NCBI GenBank assembly: GCA_022225965.2
Contig: JAKJXP020000009.1
Coordinates: 310,001-374,000 of the forward strand
Length of the DNA: 64,000 nt
Direction of reading: 5' to 3'
Origin: Diatrype stigma
Taxonomy: Eukaryota; Ascomycota; Sordariomycetes; Xylariales; Diatrypaceae
Positions within the stretch are counted from its first letter, which is position 1, and the number at the start of each line of letters is the position of its first letter. This document shows, piece after piece, positions 11,199 to 22,495 of the stretch. The notes under the pieces are model-generated. The model did not search any database and was not told the DNA's origin. It was given only the letters and a program-made list of their open reading frames with translations. Made by a program: the position numbers and the translations under genes.

Positions 11199-14100
11199 GT
11201 TGGCGACGTGTTGGCTGGCGTGGATGACTGCGTGTGGTTGGAAAGTGCGAAAGAGGCCCTGTCGACTCGGGTTTTAATGAAATCGGAGAATCAAATAGAA
11301 CTGATTCTGACGATGTTGCTGGTATTGATTGATGTCGACTTCAGATGTACGGATGGTAGATAAACTGGGATGGGATGGGATGCGATGCGAATTGTGATGT
11401 GAAGTGGCAGTTACTTGTGCTCTGGGTGGGTGTAAACAAGGTACCAGCACAGTGAAAGCCTTCACATTAGTCGATAGGTTCCGGTCTCGAAGTGAATTTC
11501 TGTCGTTGCCCGCGTAACGGTCGGCAAAGGGGACATCTCAATTAGAAACCGAATAATAAGGGTGTCGGCAGATTATTACAGTCTGTATCAATCGTGCACT
11601 TCTACAGCACTGTAGGTGTGCTTCGGACAATGTGCAACAAGTGTCGCTCTTGACGTGGTATGTAGACCTGGATTTGGATCCTGTCTTGATATGATCCCAT
11701 CGAGACTATCCTCGTCTAGATACTAGGCTCTCTGGAGCATGATCCTCTAGGTGCGGTTCTGATAGCCACTTCTAGTCAGTGAAGTGGCAGCCTTGGTTCC
11801 ATGTTGCTAAACCTACTTCGGCTTCCAACATGCTAACGGCATTACAGCTGAGATGATAGGTACTTGAACACTTAGATGCTGCTTCATAGAAGTAATACAT
11901 TCTGAAGGTATTTAGGTAACTACTTGAGGCATTGACTTCCGCTTTGACGCTTCGAATAAATCGACTTCCTAGGCTACTTGTTTGTAGTACCACAAGGTGC
12001 AATGTTTTGTATGCTACTTCATACACCTATATGCGTATGGCCAACCACTCGGCCAGCCAACGTTCTCCAGAATTACTTCAATACAGCGAAATAATAGCAT
12101 TTAAGGGGTGAAAGGGGGTGTCAGGGAATATGTGCCATAGGAGTGATAGGGGCAACTGCTAGGTAAGGGGAAGGAAGGAAACAGAATAATTCGTGCCCTA
12201 TGGAAACTATAGGGGAAGGAAGTGGCTCTTATATAGCCAAAGCCCTCTCACTAGTGTATATAGGGGACCCATATGGGTCCCTAGACCCCCTCCCACTTAA
12301 GCCCCTGACAGGGGGAAAGGGGGTGCCTCCATGGCAAGTGCGACTTGGTTATATAAGGATGTATGGCATCCCGAGGTTGCCAGTATAGCTATCATACATA
12401 AGTTCGCCCATTGCCCAAAACACATATCGTGATTTGATACCCCCTAGAAATCATATATGTTCGTATTCTGTACACTTTATGGGAATATCAGACATCCAGG
12501 AAAGTCCTGCTCTATCGCAAACGATCTGGTCTAATGATCCTGGCTTTTTTATATATCGTTTGGACACAAAGAGGCCGGTTTTCTACCCTGGTGACTGTTA
12601 CGGTCCGTGACTGTTACAGTTTGCTGCAGCTCAAAGCGACCAATTCCCACCTAGGAGGACCTTTTAGATCCGCATACTTTACACATAATCAACATACTAC
12701 CATGGTTATTTCTTCTATTGCTAGATCTTATCTAAGTCCAGCCTCTCTATGTATTAGGGGTTGAGGAGACATTTTGACTACGCTCCTGTCTCCTTTTCTC
12801 GCAACACCCAAGGACCCCCAAATCTCGTACCCTTCGAGTTCCGCCTGAGCTCATTTCCACAGTCTTCGCAAATCCTTTGTGGTAGTATGTGCGTGGAAAA
12901 CAGGAGAGCCTGCACATTGTAGGAATGGTGGCGGCCTGAGGCTACCATACAGCTTAGTATATAGCTAGGTCACGTCCGCCATTAGCGGCCATACTTCTTT
13001 CTTCTTTCCTAAGTTATCCTTGAAAGCCTTTAGCTTGGGGAATAGTGGTTATGAGCCTAATTCTTAGGCACCATTGCTAGGACGCTTGTTATCACGCATG
13101 AGGTCTTCTAGCTCGACTACCATGCCGACGGGGTCGTAACATAACCCAATTGTCACCGCTCTAGCAGCCAGAGTCAAACCGTAGAACAAGTTAGTTACCT
13201 GCTTCTGCGACATGGGATATTGATAGTCCTACTAAGGATCTAAAATAGGGCAGACCTGAAAAGTAACTACTGATATTGGGGTTATGCTTGTGATTAGAGT
13301 TCCCATGCTGACAGAAACGGCGTGAAAGCTTTGTGATCGCTGTGGGAAAAGGAGGAAGGGGATTTCCCTACAGTGGAAGTAGTCACCGGGTAGAATAATT
13401 CCCTTGTGGTGCTGGTTTATTGTCTTGTCTACGCTTGTATTTCAAGCGATGTTGTGGAAGAGCTCTGTATAGGGGGTGCCAAGCCACTAGTAGGTGGTCT
13501 ACAGTATTAGGTAATACAAGCCCCCTATCACAAGGTAGCTTCAATATCACGACCCTATTTCTGCTTTATGAGAGCTGCCAACCAGGTCAAAGCTAGATTC
13601 TCCCCAGTTGCCTAACATCAAAATCACGAGTTCAGTCTATCACAAGTAAAGTGAAACGTAATTTTTGCTGTTTTATGTCCTCTACATATATACTAATACG
13701 TGGCAGTCCGATCCAACCCCTCCCCAACTCGCCCTTCTTGCGTTGAACACTCAATGGTAACCCATGTTCTCTTCACGCCTTCTGCCAAAAGGTTAACCGA
13801 CATGTATGTTGATAATACAATGCTAGTAGTGGCAGTAGCGGTGGCGGGAGCGGTGGTGGTGGTGGTGGTGGTATATTCTCATTTTCTCTTTTGACTTCCT
13901 CGTTAGGTCATTACAAGCAAGTACATATGCTAAGTACATAGAGTTGACAACCCCGAAACTTTCTCTGGGTATCTGAGTAAGAGCATGAGAAAGAAAACCA
14001 GGGGGTTAGACTACACCAAGGTTGCCAACTGAGGCCTTATCTAAAAGTGCCGTCCGTGAAAAGTCCATGATGATAAAAGATAAAGATCAAACGCGCTCTC

Positions 14101-14522
14101 TCCCGCTCCAGATGCCCCTCGGCCGATGGAAAAGTATCATGACAAGCGCCGAATAAAAACAAGTTGCTCAGTATTCCACCCCTAGGCAGTGTATCCGGTT
14201 TTTGCTTGTGTGCCCATTCTATGTATGTAGTTGCAGCCTGTGGCAATGATGGCCTTCTACCGAACCGCAAGAAGAACCATCTTTTCCCTTTTGGAAGATT
14301 TAAATATCAAAATAGAAAATAAATATAACGCAGATATAGCGCTAACGATCGGCCGCATGGCCAGTAACCCAGATGTTCGCCGGCTTGCCGCACATGATAA
14401 AGGGGGTTTTGATCCAACGCCACGAGCTCCGAAAATGCTATGCCATGCTCGCTCAAGTATACAGAAACATGAAAGGCACAAATGAAATGAGGTAAGGGGC
14501 TACCTCTGCCTGGGGGTTGTGG
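11199..14522. other. Gene-poor intergenic region
   Basis: No convincing gene in 3.3 kb. Contents worth naming are G-run-rich DNA at 12100-12330 with an 18-bp palindrome at 12264-12281, a near-repeat (ctgttacggtccgtgactgttac type) near 12595-12617, and a GGT run at 13843-13869. A minus-strand stretch near 13066-13220 reads as a plausible 50-residue peptide, but the frame around it has stops at chance frequency. Confidence 0.5.
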
Positions 14523-17303
14523 TTAGAGGATTCCAACATCGGTCCCATTAGGTGACAGGGTTGGGTCGTTCGCGGAATTCGGTTTTACCGTCGTTCTGCC
14601 AGCGATAGAGACGCTTCTGACCCGTTGGCTCAGGGGTAAAGTATATTTTAGCACTCCCTTGACGATCAAAATGAAGTCATCAGAGATGATACGTTCCCAG
14701 CGCTCCGAACCGCTCGTGGTACCGTTCCCAGGCCGCACCAGCCTCAGGGAGCCTGTGGAAACAGAGATACCAGATTGGAAAAAGGACCCCTCGTAAGACA
14801 AGGGACTGTCGAATTCCAAAATATTTCCGAGACGCATATTCGGCGAGGTTTCATCATTGGGAGGGTCGTCTATTGGATCGTCCAAGGTGCCGAACTCATC
14901 CTGGAGGCGACCGTCGGGATGACGCCACCAATCAGAATCAGTGCCAGCATGAGGGGATTTCGCGAAGACCTCTAAATCTGCCGAGTCGACCATGACTACG
15001 ACCACGTTCGGGTTGTGCGCTTTCACACTTATGTCCAACATCAGCTCCTGCTCGCTAGCTAGGACATTGCCAATCTTAACAAGCTTGATATCCGTAAGCG
15101 GCTGGGACGTGGCGAACATGAAACCGATGGCACCGGTAATAACCAGCAGTAACATGACAGTAAGTACCAGACAGCTTGCGAATCGATTGAGGAATGAAGG
15201 ACGCTGAGGATAGTTTTGAGCTTCCACGTTCCGTGATAGCGGTGTACGCCTGTTTCTTCCCGAGCGGGAAGACCTGACCGTGCCGGACAGTATGAGAGGC
15301 GTACTCTCATCGTCAGCTCCGGTAGTGTCATCCATGTCATATGCATTGGATCGTTGCAGGTGCCGCTTATTCGACATCCAAGTTCGACCCGGATTCAACC
15401 GGGGGCTGGGAGGATTCGATGATTGCCTAGAGTTATTGCTTGAGAACTTCGTTCTGGTCGCAGCGGGAAAGGGAGATTCATTGTCGAAAAGCGATAAATG
15501 ATTGCCATTGTTCCGACCCCAACGTCCGCCAGGATGGTGGTGGCGCCCAGTGCCTCGGGCTGAGCCAACATTACTCCGTCCTGTGCCCCTGCCGTCATCG
15601 TCCAAGAGGACACCCTCAGCTACAGTGTTGCTGAACGTGTTCACGAACTTCATATTCTTTTTCATGGGGGCATTCGGGGCATTATTATCCAGGACGCTGT
15701 GTATGGAGCGCATGCCGTTTCGGTCAACTTGGCTAGCTATGGAGGCGGCACTAGGAGTCCGCGAGTGGAAACGACGAGGACGCTCGCTAACATCTGGAGG
15801 ATTCGAATCGTACACGAAAGTCTCGTCGGAATCGGAAGAGTTAGCCTCTTCCACCGCGCTGGCCACTTTGGCCTCGAAAATGTCTGCCTTTGAGGATGCT
15901 GCGCGAGGTCCCCCTGTTAGTAAATTGGACATATGAGCAGTGATACTTGCCGCTCGCGAATGAGCTTTCCCGGGCGGCAGTGGCCGTATGGATAGGCTCA
16001 TCGAGGCTTCATCGACAAACGACCCTTGGCCAATGGATGATCTAGCCGGCGAACGACAAGACATAGAAGAAGTAGGCCTCGTCGAACGATCATACCCCAA
16101 GGTAGTCGTTGGAAGGAAACAAGGTGTCTCACCAGTACCAGAAGAAACAGCTGCGGGCTTCCGGGAATGCTTCTTCTTCTCTTTCTTAGGCTTTATGGTC
16201 TCCGTGCTCGGTTTCGTCCTAAGGCTCCCGTTTGCTCCCTGTGCGCCCACATTAGGAGCCAAAGACAGCTTCTGCATGTTTTCGACTTTCTCGGTCTCCA
16301 CCGTCATATTTCTCGAAGAGCTCTCGCCTGTTGTTTGTCCTCTATTGCCAAACTTCACGGCGGTACTCGACTGTCTGCTATGGAGCAATGGTGGCAGAGC
16401 TTGCGTGCTGGACCTCCGAGTGGCTGCATTGACGCTCCCGCTGTCACTGCCGCTCTCGGCATTGTGTAAACTATGTTCTGTCTTAATAATCATCTTATCT
16501 GCGCTCTTGTCAACAGCACCACTCTGCGATGTTGCCTGAGCGGCAGCCGTCTCTGCTAACTTCTCGATAGCAGCGTCTAGACCGGGGTTCGGGGAGTTCG
16601 GTTGGCTGACTTCTTGCACCGTCTCTAACGGCGAAGATCCGCTACTTGGTCCACGGGCTGGTGTTCTCATCCCAGGTTGTAGCTGGGCATCATCTGTCTC
16701 GTTATCCGACACGGGCTGCGATGCCGGGTTGACCTGCGGTGAAGGGGTCGCTCGCTGAACATTTATTGCTGGCGGTTCACTATCACTATCGTTCTTGAGT
16801 GATGCAGGCGGGACAGCTGGCTTGCTGAGATGAGGAGGTGGTGATTTCAGCCGCGGAGATACTGGCCACCGCGGTGACTCTTTGGAAACTTCGGATACGA
16901 TGGACGGCTTCTGTGGAACGGAGCTGGACGAGGCGGGCTCGGATCGTGGGGGAGGTAGCGTAGGTGTTGTCGAAGAGGAAAGCTGCTGTCGGGGTGTTGG
17001 TGATGGAGTAGGAATACCAGACCTAGTTCTCGATGGACTCGGGTCTTGGGCACTGTTCTTCCGTGACGTATAGGCGGATGCGGACCCAGATGTGGATGTC
17101 CGGCTGGTTCTTCCAGGTCGGATAGCGGGCCTGGTCGGTGAAGACTCCCGGGATACCAACGGTGATGCCGTCAGTGATGTGCTTGCGGATGTCCACTTGG
17201 AAGGCTGGGTGTCGACGTTTGCGCTGGACGTAGCGGAGGCATCGTTATCTGCGGAATTCAGGCTCGATACGCTGGTATCCATATTGGTGGTGGAGTTGGC
17301 CAT
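14523..17303 (-). CDS. VAC7: Vac7-family vacuolar segregation protein
   Basis: A single open frame of 926 aa on the minus strand. The first 680 residues are low-complexity and Ser/Pro/Thr-rich. A transmembrane helix follows at about 708-732 (FASCLVLTVMLLLVITGAI), then a conserved lumenal domain with KLVKIGNVLASEQELMLDIS, AHNPNVVVV and a C-terminal SGSERWERIISDDF segment. This architecture and these motifs are those of fungal Vac7. In yeast Vac7 is a type II vacuolar membrane protein that activates the Fab1 PI3P 5-kinase complex to make PI(3,5)P2, controlling vacuole size and stress response. The start is the first ATG in a long upstream non-coding leader. A DWWRHPDGRLQDE loop rich in acid residues interrupts the lumenal domain. 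The symbol reflects family membership, not a proven orthologue test. Confidence 0.85.
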   Translation of the reverse strand: MANSTTNMDTSVSSLNSADNDASATSSANVDTQPSKWTSASTSLTASPLVSRESSPTRPAIRPGRTSRTSTSGSASAYTSRKNSAQDPSPSRTRSGIPTPSPTPRQQLSSSTTPTLPPPRSEPASSSSVPQKPSIVSEVSKESPRWPVSPRLKSPPPHLSKPAVPPASLKNDSDSEPPAINVQRATPSPQVNPASQPVSDNETDDAQLQPGMRTPARGPSSGSSPLETVQEVSQPNSPNPGLDAAIEKLAETAAAQATSQSGAVDKSADKMIIKTEHSLHNAESGSDSGSVNAATRRSSTQALPPLLHSRQSSTAVKFGNRGQTTGESSSRNMTVETEKVENMQKLSLAPNVGAQGANGSLRTKPSTETIKPKKEKKKHSRKPAAVSSGTGETPCFLPTTTLGYDRSTRPTSSMSCRSPARSSIGQGSFVDEASMSLSIRPLPPGKAHSRAASITAHMSNLLTGGPRAASSKADIFEAKVASAVEEANSSDSDETFVYDSNPPDVSERPRRFHSRTPSAASIASQVDRNGMRSIHSVLDNNAPNAPMKKNMKFVNTFSNTVAEGVLLDDDGRGTGRSNVGSARGTGRHHHPGGRWGRNNGNHLSLFDNESPFPAATRTKFSSNNSRQSSNPPSPRLNPGRTWMSNKRHLQRSNAYDMDDTTGADDESTPLILSGTVRSSRSGRNRRTPLSRNVEAQNYPQRPSFLNRFASCLVLTVMLLLVITGAIGFMFATSQPLTDIKLVKIGNVLASEQELMLDISVKAHNPNVVVVMVDSADLEVFAKSPHAGTDSDWWRHPDGRLQDEFGTLDDPIDDPPNDETSPNMRLGNILEFDSPLSYEGSFFQSGISVSTGSLRLVRPGNGTTSGSERWERIISDDFILIVKGVLKYTLPLSQRVRSVSIAGRTTVKPNSANDPTLSPNGTDVGIL

Positions 17304-18320
17304 AGTTTTGTTGTCGTGGCTCGAATTGGGCTGGCTGCAGATGCTGTTTTGGGAAGTGGAAAGACTGGCGGGTGCACGTAAACGAATAAACCACGTCAGT
17401 GACGTTCACGCCCCGAAGTCCCCAGATTTCGGGATGCTTTAGCTCGGAAAAACGGTCGGTAGGTTGAGTTGATTGGTCATCTTCATGTAGACCAACGACG
17501 CTGGAGAGATTCACGAGATCTCTGGGTATTCTGGGTATTCTGGGTTCTTCGGGCTATCTAGGACCAGGACTCCCGCGAATTAGTCGACTTGTCTTCACTT
17601 CACAGGGTCCTATGATGCCCTGCCGGGTGGACAGGCTGATGGGATAGGTCGGGTAGAATGGAAAGGACAGGCCGCTAGGTAAGCAAAGGGATATCAACGA
17701 ATGAGACCAGCGAGTGTTTGCGCGGTAGATTGCTCGCTGCTGCAAGCCTGGGGTCAACGTGAACGATTATCGTCTGTGATGACACAATGGTGGTGTGGCT
17801 GTAGAACAGAAGAACAAGACCTACGAAGCAGGCACTGTAGCTACTGTTAGGCGCTCTACGTGGGCAGGTCCAATTGTAGTGTATTGTATGTATGTATGTA
17901 CCAAACCGTTGAGGGGATGTGGCTAGGTACTGTAGGATGGTAGGGTGGGAGGTGTATGTATGTATAATATGTGCATGCAGACAGTTACAGGTGGTACGAC
18001 TGATTGATGAGCAGATGTACAATGCAATACCTAACCAGGTAACTAGGTGCAACTAGAGCATACCTTATAATGCATATATATCAGGATGTAAGTAGGTAGA
18101 TACCAAGTATAGGTAGTAGCTGAACCTAGATGGATATAGCAGGTCAAAGGTTGGTTGTATGCAGTTGATGGTTTGATGCGGTCATCGATGCATGTATGAT
18201 CGATTATGTTGCTTGCTGCTGTAGGGCTTGAAGAGCTTGTAAGATTGGGAAAGGCCAGCCGGGACAAGAAACCAAAGAGCAAGAAGAAAGAGTACCTAGA
18301 ACTGGATAGCACCAGTTATT
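17304..18320. other. Upstream region of the Vac7 gene
   Basis: No gene is seen. On the minus strand the sequence is C/T-rich with many short ATG frames, as expected of a long fungal 5' leader. TATGTATG microsatellites occur at 17885-17900 and 17955-17966. Confidence 0.4.
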
Positions 18321-18802
18321 TAGACAGATGACAAACGATAGGGTTTGGCACGAACTTCTTGCCTATGATAAATATACAGTATTTAATTATGAGTCTCTTA
18401 ATCATTAAAGGGCGAAAAGTAGTCCATAGCCTCCGGACTGTTCTTCCCTCTCTCTGTTTTTTCTCCGAAGATCCGGGGGCCGGGGGCGACAACGGCCAAG
18501 CCCCCAAGATTGAAGGTGTCAATCAATGTGGACAGCTATTTTAGCACGCGTAATTTTGGATTGATCTAGTACGCTTAGGGTAATGAAGGACAGTGGCTGA
18601 ATGTGATCGAGTTTAACATGAGAGACATAACTAGATTGAGAGAGATCTGGGCAGGACCTCTTCTAGTTGTCCAGGTACATACGTAGTTACAGCTCTTTGT
18701 CTGGCTTTCAGATCAGTAGTTGGGGTATGATGTATATCTAATATTGTTTATAAGATTCTACTACGTAGTAAACTAAGTAGGTAGCATGTTGTTTGGTATA
18801 CA

Positions 18803-18826
18803 GTACGAAGGCCGCGACCTTCGTAC
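18803..18826. repeat. Perfect 9-bp inverted repeat (hairpin)
   Basis: GTACGAAGG and CCTTCGTAC are separated by the six bases ccgcga. It stands in AT-rich intergenic DNA with no flanking T-run, so a terminator role is not suggested. Confidence 0.7.
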
Positions 18827-21800
18827 CGAATCTTCAATGTATGATGCCTTCCTATGTTAATGGAACTAACAAAAATTCAGGGCCCGAGGTAACCGGAGTA
18901 TTCGTGCCACTTTAAAGATAAACCACCAGAGGTCCCACCACCAGACGTTTGGAAATCCTGTTAAAGGGATACCCCTCCCATTATATGCGTACGTAAATGG
19001 AGAATTACAACTGATGAAAGGAACCAAACCCCAGTTCCAAGTTCGCAAGTGGTAATCAGTTGGCATTTCAACCTCGAGACAATGCTCATTATTCATGCAC
19101 AAATAGTACCTAGTTTCATACACAAAACTGAGCTTAGCCCTGTAGACAAGTACATATACTGCCGTTGCTTGATGGTACCTGTCACGATGCCAAAGAGCCC
19201 TCTCCATATTTGCTTCGCCTACCATGTACGTGAGCATACTTACCAAAAAAGGTATCTTAAGCTTTACATTTTAGGAATCGTTCCTGAACAACTGGGGCAA
19301 GGTGGCTTTTAAGAATATGACTGCTCTTAGCTACATACTATGCGGTACGCCTTAAGGCAGGGCTGGTGGGAATGGTCTTGTCTGCCCTATCCCATACATA
19401 CGGTTTGGCCCACTGCAGATGTTTGCAGTGCAGTCAATTCCCAGCCAAATGGGCCGGAAGTCATTCATTCGTGCTATTTTTCCAAGCTACTGTATAAACT
19501 CTATGAAGTACCTCCCTCCCATGTGACCCATTAGGGCTGTTCTCATATTCCAACTCGGTATCAATCTGTAGCGGCGACACAAACTACAGTGTATACGGAA
19601 CGAGCGACTGCTTGATATGATGATGAAGTGATGAGGTATTATTTGATCACTGATCATTGAATTATCTTGTATATCCCATACATGCCTACCTACCCAAGTA
19701 CCTACTAACTATGTACCTACCGATTGGCTCAGAACAGAATATACTTGAAGAAGCACCTTGCTTTTACACGGCAGTCCAGGGAGAACTCTCGTAGCAAAAA
19801 AGCGATAGTGTCAAGCCCCCTACACATCCTTCAAGTAACATACTTTAGCATTCTATATATGGCGTCCGGGGAGCCTTTTGATACATAGGTACCTGGGTAG
19901 GTATACCTAATGGTCCCATCCACAAATCTATAATCAGGTACACTCGCATCAGACGATGTAACTTGGAGGTACGAACAGACTAACCAGAATAGTTGAGACA
20001 GCCAGAGTCGAGGGAGGGGTATCCCCGAATTGACGGCAGCCTAGGGAGGCCTAGGGACTCGGAGTAGGTTTTCACGAATCCATTTTTCTTCCAACTAAGA
20101 ACTACCTAGCAGCGGGTGGTTTGCAAGCGGGAAGTTCATTTCTCCCGTCCATCGTGCGGGCTATTCCGAGCTTGGCCTGACGTGCTGCCCTTCAACCTTC
20201 GGTATCCCGTGCCCCTGCCGCCGCGAATATATTGCCACACTGCGCAGTCCTTCCATGTGCCTTCGACCTTCGACCGGCCACCCTTGTTGGTCGCATTTTC
20301 CACCCCGGCATGCGTCACTAGCTAGAGTAGCCGAGTCGGTAAACCATCTTCTTTTGACGTGCATCGCCAGCGTGCCACATGTTACTTGGCCGGGTGCCCT
20401 CACCCGCATTGCTGTGTGTAACTTAGCAGTGGGCAGTGATCAAGCGGATATCCCCTTGTTTCACGAATAGATAAGTGCTTCCGCGAACGACTTCAAAAGG
20501 GACCTCAAGACCAGACATCCTGGACTTGCCAACGATGTGCCTATGCTGAGGAACGAACCGGCCAATTTCCAACTTTCTGCATCGTCAGATTAGAAATTGT
20601 CTTAGACATTCGAATCCCTTTCGGCATGGTCAGCGGGTAGGCCCGCAAGTCCCGAGAGGTCGAGGCTCGGATCGACTGAGGCCGTCTAAGCCGCCAAGTT
20701 GCCCTAAAAGAGCTCAACACAATCCCAGTCATTGCAGTCTTTCCAATTAAAGCCACCCGGTTCTGTCATATCATAGTATTGAGAACAATCTGTGACAGGA
20801 AAGGGACTCGCTGTCTTTCAACGGCCCTACTCTAACTACTGTAGGCTCGGTAATCGCCTAGTAAAAACTTACCTACGAAACCCGGCAGATTTCGGCCTCT
20901 CACAGCGTGACATGTGGACGACGTGGGATCTTATGCGATATCGTCCACTGCTTCTCGTTACAGTTGCAACGAACGTGACTCTACTGTTCAGCCACTACTA
21001 AGTATCAACTTCCCCGAATTCCCCCGGTCTTCTGAATGGAGTCAATATCTTGGTCATATCATAATCATTAATCACTATCGATTGTTGCACATCTTTTCCC
21101 ACTCAGATAAGGCTTCGTTATGTCTCAACACAAGGATCGTCAATGCATTCAGGAAGCATTTGAGAACCAAAGACACCCTACCAGTTGGCTGATACGTAGC
21201 ATCTCACCCCCTTCACCAAGGCCCAACAGTAACCGCCGGTCCGTAGAACTGGTTCAGGAAGCCCGATTACACAGCCTTATTAACAGCGCATCCCCCAGCA
21301 CCCACATTCTCTACCTAGGTACATGTCATCTAACCACTCTGCAGCCACTCTGTCAGCAATCGGGAATCTGCCAAGCTAGCGTGTCCTCCACCGCACAGGT
21401 CGTGGGTGGTAGTCACCTGCGCAGGAACCCGCGATTTCCATAGGCCGTCGCCACCATCGTGCAGGATTTGGCTTGGGAAAAGACGTGGGGTGGCCCTCTG
21501 TCCCCTTCACTCGGAAACCCAATCCTTGGCGTGAATCCCACCCGTCCGTCGATATTGTGCTCCGCTTTGGATACCTAGCGACAAGAGTGTACCACTCGCT
21601 CGCCCGTTGGGCCAACGTCGCAAATAAAGTACTATGTAGTTTTCAATACCTCTGGTCATTATTTTGCTGAGATCTGCAGATAGGAATTCTCGTGCGGCAG
21701 CTCTTGGGTTGGTCTAAGCTGGCACCTACCTTACACGCACACCTATGCCATATCGACATCGAACACCTACGTCACGACTTGCAAGTTCAAGCCCGTGTAT

Positions 21801-22461
21801 CAAGCAGAGACTCAGATAGATTGGTCGCACTTCCAACAGCAGCGCTGCTCTCACTCAGGGCATGACGGTAACCCCAATCTATATACTTGACGCTTAACCC
21901 AGGGTCATCAGGCTGGCCTTCTATCAATTCTTATTTCTTTACACATTCAATTTACCGCTCTTGAGGACTCTGCTGTCCATTTCCAAGGGGCGAGATGAAT
22001 CTGGGACACCAAAGTTATTTTGTGACCATCAAGTTCTATCTCGCGACCATGGAACATAGAGGGCATCCACTCTCATCGTAGGGTCCTTGCGGTGGGCGCT
22101 TAGCGAGACGAAGTTGGTCCTCGGGTTGCACGCACTCTATTGCACTTCAGAGAACTACATACTTGGATAGGTGGTAAGCTCAAGATCGATAGTACTGTAT
22201 AGATTGATGTGTTGGTCTCACCACCTCTCCGCTTTGGAAGCAACCTGAACCCTACAGCTACTAAAATAGCCGCGGCCTGATCTCGCTTAGTAAGACTTTG
22301 CCCGGGGGAGGGCGGGTGGGCTTGGATGGGGCTGAACTTCTAACAATAGCTTCCTATAATGCTGCTCTTAGCCAAAAGAATCCATGCCCCTCAGTCTCAA
22401 AGCCACTGGTTACATATGTGGATTTGAGAGGCCAAGAATGCACTCTGCTCAAAGTGAACTT

Positions 22462-22495
22462 TCAGGGGGTTAAGGCCTGACCCAATAACCCCTGA
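22462..22495. repeat. Imperfect inverted repeat
   Basis: TCAGGGGGTTA (22462-22472) and TAACCCCTGA (22486-22495) pair with one extra G in the left arm. No associated frame or target-site duplication was found. Confidence 0.55.

Noticed and set aside
12114..12397. Solo LTR candidate starting TGTCAG with TATA-like words and ending CATACA
   Set aside because: No matching target-site duplication, primer-binding site or second copy in the window; only a palindrome and G-runs remain as real observations.
12510..13432. Minus-strand frame with peptide-like stretches (MSQKQVTNLFYGLTLAAR) interrupted by stops, considered as a RIP-mutated transposon gene
   Set aside because: About 11 stops in roughly 305 codons is what random sequence of this composition gives. 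All stops can be explained by C-to-T change, but that is not informative alone, and no known protein was recognised.
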